From Rothia uropygialis (GTDB lineage: Bacteria; Actinomycetota; Actinomycetes; Actinomycetales; Micrococcaceae): a stretch of DNA of 64,000 nucleotides. The position numbers and the translations under genes are program-made. This document shows, piece after piece, positions 61,107-64,000 of this stretch (position 1 is its first letter; the number at the start of each line of letters is the position of its first letter). The DNA lies in the NCBI RefSeq assembly GCF_004137765.1, contig NZ_NOIS01000005.1, positions 124,001 through 188,000 of the forward strand, given 5' to 3'. The notes under the pieces were generated by a model. The model was not told the DNA's origin. It searched no databases and was given only the letters and a program-made list of their open reading frames with translations.

Positions 61107-61177
61107 TTCCGCCTCTAGGATTCGAACCTAGACAAGCGGCTCCAAAGGCCGCTGTGCTGCCATTACACCAAGGCGGA
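61107..61177 (-). tRNA. tRNA-Gln (anticodon TTG)
   Basis: 71-nt cloverleaf on the minus strand. Acceptor arm TCCGCCT pairs with AGGCGGA, followed by discriminator A; CCA is not encoded. The anticodon loop CTTTGGA sits between CGGC/GCCG-type stems and gives anticodon TTG. The T-arm is CTAGGTTCGAATCCTAG. The order tRNA-Gln, glmU, prs is the familiar block. Confidence 0.95.
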
Positions 61178-61262
61178 TCGCCCGTCAGGGTCATATGCCC
61201 CACGAACGGTTACCTATCGTATCAAAGCATGCGACCGGTTCTGTCCGCGAGTCGGTAACACG

Positions 61263-61268
61263 TAGGCT
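61263..61268 (+). promoter_or_regulatory. -10 box for leaderless mRNA of ABC-F gene
   Basis: TAGGCT ends seven bases before the GTG at 61276, and no ribosome site is present. Confidence 0.6.
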
Positions 61269-61275
61269 AATGCTC

Positions 61276-63090
61276 GTGGCACATCTACTCGGCGGCGAAT
61301 CGCTTTATATTCAGTTTCCTACCCGCACCGTATTCGAGGGAGTCACGGTCGGCGTTTCCGAGGGAAATCGCATCGGAATCGTCGGCAGGAACGGTGATGG
61401 CAAGTCGACGCTCTTGTCGTTGCTTGCCCAGCGGATCAAACCCGATGCAGGACGCGTCACTGTTCGTTCCGGCGTCCGCGTCGGGTACTTGGACCAATCC
61501 GATGTCCTCAACGACGAGCATTCCGTCGGGTACGCGTTGGTCGGAGACACCCCGGAATACGAATGGGCATCCGATTCAAAGATCCGAGACATCATTTCAG
61601 GTCTGGTTCAGGACCTCGACTGGTCGGCCCCGGTCAATTCGCTCTCCGGCGGACAACGACGGCGGGTCGCCCTCGCAGAACTCCTCGTGGGCGATTGGGA
61701 TGTCCTCATGCTGGATGAACCGACCAACCACCTCGATGTCGGGGCGATCACCTGGCTTGCACAACACCTCAAGAACAGGTGGCCGAAATCTCAGGGCGGA
61801 CTCCTCACCGTGACGCACGATCGCTGGTTCCTGGACGAAATCTGCACCGACACCTGGGAAGTACATGACGGCGTGGTGGATCCCTTCGAGGGAGGCTACG
61901 CCGCCTACGTCCTGCAACGAGTCGAACGCGACCGCCAGGCAGCCGCCGCCGAAGCCAAAAGACAAAACCTCATGCGCAAGGAGCTCGCGTGGCTCCGACG
62001 AGGCGCGCCGGCCCGGACGTCCAAGCCGAAGTTCCGTATCGATGCCGCCAATGAGCTCATCGACGACGTGCCACCGGTTCGTGACAAGGTCGAGCTCTCG
62101 CAAATGGCCGTTTCACGGCTGGGCAAGGACGTCGTCGACATCGAGGACGTCTCCGTCTCCTACCCCCTGCCCTCCGGCGGAGAGAAGCCTGTGCTGAACC
62201 ACGTGACGTGGCGAATCGCGCCCGGCGAGCGCACGGGGATCCTGGGAGTCAACGGTGCCGGCAAATCGACTTTGCTGGGACTCGTCACCGGCGACGTGGC
62301 CCCTTCGGATGGCCGGGTCAAACGCGGCAAGACGGTGCGGGTCGCGACGTTGACGCAGCAGCTGGACGAACTGAAGGATGTTCTGCACGAGCGGGTTTCG
62401 GAAGTCATCGGCCGCAAGCGGACCAGCTATATCGCCGACGGCAAGGAGATGACGCCCGGGCAGCTCCTCGAACGTCTGGGCTTCACGAACGCCCATCTCT
62501 CGACCCCCGTTCGCGACCTTTCGGGTGGTCAAAAGCGCCGTTTGCAGCTCCTACTGATCCTGCTGGACGAGCCGAACGTGCTGATTCTTGACGAGCCTTC
62601 CAACGACTTGGACACGGACATGCTGGCGGCCATGGAGGATCTGCTGGATACATGGCCCGGCACCCTTCTGGTGGTCTCCCACGACCGTTACCTCATGGAG
62701 CGCGTGACGGACCAGCAGTATGCCGTCATGAATGGCTCTTTCCAACATATGCCCGGTGGCGTCGACCAATACCTCGAGCTGCAAGGCCGAGCCGAAACCG
62801 TGAGTCGGGAGAAGCGGGCGACTGCCGCATCCGAGGCCACCGCCGCCGCGCGCGCGGACGTCACTCATTCCGGAGCCGAAATCCGCGAGGCCCAGAAGGA
62901 GATCAAAGCGATCGACCGCAAGCTCTCCAGGCTGAGCGAGAACAAACAGAAGCTCCACGAAGAAATGGCCGCGCACGACCAGTCCGATTACGAGGGCCTG
63001 GCCGCATTCGGCCGCAAGGTCCAAGAAATCCAGAACGAAGTCGACGAGCTCGAAATGCGCTGGCTGGAACTGTCCGAGATCGCAGGGTAG
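61276..63090 (+). CDS. ABC-F family ATP-binding protein
   Basis: 604-aa twin ATPase without membrane domains, of the ABC-F group that acts on ribosomes (translation factor or antibiotic-protection type). Nucleotide domain 1: Walker A GIVGRNGDGKSTLLSLLAQR, signature LSGGQRRRVALAELL, Walker B VLMLDEPTNHLDVGA. Domain 2: GILGVNGAGKSTLLGLVTG, DLSGGQKRRLQLLLILL, VLILDEPSNDLDTDML. The interdomain linker (about 210-330) is the EF-P-like arm, and the C-terminal 70 residues form a coiled coil (KEIKAIDRKLSRLSENKQKL). GTG 61276 is selected by the TAGGCT box; ATG 61270 is an alternative. Confidence 0.94.
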   Translation: MAHLLGGESLYIQFPTRTVFEGVTVGVSEGNRIGIVGRNGDGKSTLLSLLAQRIKPDAGRVTVRSGVRVGYLDQSDVLNDEHSVGYALVGDTPEYEWASDSKIRDIISGLVQDLDWSAPVNSLSGGQRRRVALAELLVGDWDVLMLDEPTNHLDVGAITWLAQHLKNRWPKSQGGLLTVTHDRWFLDEICTDTWEVHDGVVDPFEGGYAAYVLQRVERDRQAAAAEAKRQNLMRKELAWLRRGAPARTSKPKFRIDAANELIDDVPPVRDKVELSQMAVSRLGKDVVDIEDVSVSYPLPSGGEKPVLNHVTWRIAPGERTGILGVNGAGKSTLLGLVTGDVAPSDGRVKRGKTVRVATLTQQLDELKDVLHERVSEVIGRKRTSYIADGKEMTPGQLLERLGFTNAHLSTPVRDLSGGQKRRLQLLLILLDEPNVLILDEPSNDLDTDMLAAMEDLLDTWPGTLLVVSHDRYLMERVTDQQYAVMNGSFQHMPGGVDQYLELQGRAETVSREKRATAASEATAAARADVTHSGAEIREAQKEIKAIDRKLSRLSENKQKLHEEMAAHDQSDYEGLAAFGRKVQEIQNEVDELEMRWLELSEIAG

Positions 63091-63584
63091 ACGGTGCAGA
63101 ACCGGAGAAAAAGCGGCAAGCCGGCGTTGGCCGTAGGCCAAGGATTCCGGATTCCGGTCACGAAGAGCCGTTTTGTCCCCATAGTCCATGCCTCTTGCGG
63201 CAATCGGTGCGTTGGGTGCGCATAACCCGGACGCACCAGCCCGGCGAACCAGCGCGGTCGGTAGGCGGGTTCTGAGACTTATACCGCCCGGATTCTCCAT
63301 TCGGCCGAGATAGCGCTCCGCGCTGGGTCGGTTCCGCCCCGGCGCGCCCTCCTCATCGGTCTTCTCCGTCCATGGGCGCGCCACACGCCCGCTCGAACCG
63401 TGGACGAATAAGCCCGGTCGGCTCAGCGGCGGGATCTCACGGCTCGCCCGTGCTGAACCAATCTTTTCGTCAATCGGCAATCCAATGTCACCTCGGCCTC
63501 CGAATACCTTGTGTAATCCGGCCGTGAAGCCTTTTCGACGAATCGATCAGGCCAATGGCACTCACACAAGCTATGGAGCACAAC
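63091..63584. other. non-coding region between ABC-F gene and NRPS locus
   Basis: About 494 bp with no supported gene. It contains a small hairpin TTGGCC-GTA-GGCCAA (63126-63140), a likely weak terminator of the ABC-F gene, and a larger hairpin GGTGCG/CGCACC (63206-63211 with 63232-63237). No DtxR/IdeR-type iron box was recognised. No convincing -35/-10 pair was identified. Confidence 0.5.
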
Positions 63585-63734
63585 ATGCCGTTAACCGCCC
63601 TGGTCACAGCTACCGGTGACGTCCTGCAAACCACCTTGGACCATTTAGCGCTCACACAATTGACGCTCGTCAACGGCCCGTTAGTGGATTTTGGGGGCCT
63701 TCTGAACGGCCTCCAGATAGGGCAGTTCCAGTAA
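63585..63734 (+). CDS. small peptide, unknown, upstream of NRPS
   Basis: 49-codon reading frame: begins MPLTALVTATGDVLQTTLDH and ends LVDFGGLLNGLQIGQFQ. ATG at 63585 has TGGAG six bases upstream (ideal spacing); in-frame ATGs at 63573 and 63555 would add 4 and 10 residues. Third-position GC is high in several codons, which is coding-like, and it stands 47 bp before the NRPS start on the same strand. It lacks the tryptophan signature of MbtH proteins. It could be a small operon protein, a leader peptide or a chance frame. Confidence 0.4.
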   Translation: MPLTALVTATGDVLQTTLDHLALTQLTLVNGPLVDFGGLLNGLQIGQFQ

Positions 63735-63781
63735 TAGCACCTCGACCTGCAACCGAATAACCGATTTTGGAGTATATCCGT

Positions 63782-64000
63782 ATGTCACCTGAGACGGCTC
63801 AAGCCAATCTTCCGCTCACCAACAATGAACGGATGAAATTGACGCCTGCTCAGTACGGTATTTGGTACGCGCAGCAATTGGACACCCAAAACCCTCATTA
63901 CCAGATCGGGCAGTACCTCGATCTGGACGGGATCCCAGATCCCAGCGTTCTGAACATCGCCATAGCGCGATCCATGCGTGACATCGACGCGCTGTCCATG
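63782..64000 (+). CDS. nonribosomal peptide synthetase, condensation domain (partial, runs off right edge)
   Basis: From ATG 63782 the frame is open for 73 codons to the window end. LPLTNNERMKLTPAQYGIWY then AQQLDTQNPHYQIGQYLDLD, and PDPSVLNIAIARSMRDIDAL match the first core region of NRPS condensation domains (LTPAQxGIWxAQQL). Condensation-first synthetases include EntF/DhbF types that make siderophores, but the product cannot be told. GGAG lies about nine bases before the ATG. No adenylation or carrier domain is within view. Confidence 0.85.
   Translation, partial: MSPETAQANLPLTNNERMKLTPAQYGIWYAQQLDTQNPHYQIGQYLDLDGIPDPSVLNIAIARSMRDIDALSM

Noticed and set aside
62551-63480. 309-codon open frame on the minus strand extending into the gap after the ABC-F gene
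   Set aside because: Mostly antisense to the ABC-F gene; the unique part has no ribosome site or known motif.

Overview
The window is a 64 kb piece of an actinobacterial chromosome, most likely from Micrococcales and probably the family Micrococcaceae. This is inferred from the moderately high GC content, the GatCAB amidotransferase, an Rpf-LysM resuscitation factor, acyl-CoA carboxylase with an epsilon subunit, a SAM-IV riboswitch and an LpdA-type quinone reductase. Almost all of it is dense, conserved chromosomal sequence; no insertion sequence, phage gene, rRNA or CRISPR array was seen.

Layout. (1) 1-7.3 kb: a class III aminotransferase cut by the left edge, divergent from an SDR dehydrogenase; a glyS-GNAT-ATL operon; a leaderless S4-domain gene; a zinc alcohol dehydrogenase; a serine hydrolase. 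(2) 7.3-14.1 kb: metY-metX behind a SAM-IV riboswitch, divergent from an amino-acid permease, then oligopeptidase B. (3) 14.1-18.6 kb: gatCAB, then rpf with a long structured leader. (4) 18.9-24.9 kb: ligA, a class III adenylyl cyclase coupled to a PP2C phosphatase, a PH-domain membrane protein and birA. (5) 25-35.2 kb: accD, accE, a DUF885 hydrolase, a DAACS symporter, an aldehyde dehydrogenase, maf and the biotinylated accBC subunit. BirA charges AccBC, which works with AccD and AccE. (6) 35.5-42.4 kb: an MHS-type transporter, LpdA, then a nucleoside-salvage run (purine nucleoside phosphorylase, phosphosugar mutase, deoC) and a small membrane protein. (7) 42.6-51.7 kb: mfd, DUF2505, nhaA, sufU-sufS, pth and rplY/ctc. 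(8) 51.9-58.4 kb: a variable surface-polysaccharide island. (9) 58.6-63.1 kb: prs, glmU, tRNA-Gln and an ABC-F ATPase. (10) 63.1-64 kb: a small reading frame and the start of a nonribosomal peptide synthetase that runs off the right edge.

The least ordinary part is the 51.9-58.4 kb island. It sits inside the usually compact glmU-prs-ctc-pth block. It carries VanZ, a Wzz N-terminal remnant, an orphan nucleotidyltransferase plus PqqD-like pair, three intact GT4 glycosyltransferases and two broken GT2 genes, so it looks like a decaying or remodelled exopolysaccharide locus. A second notable pattern is that at least eight genes have a TANNNT box exactly seven bases before the start codon, the expected layout for leaderless mRNAs. 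This fixes several start codons. The NRPS edge and the unassigned rpf leader RNA are the other places where something undescribed could lie.
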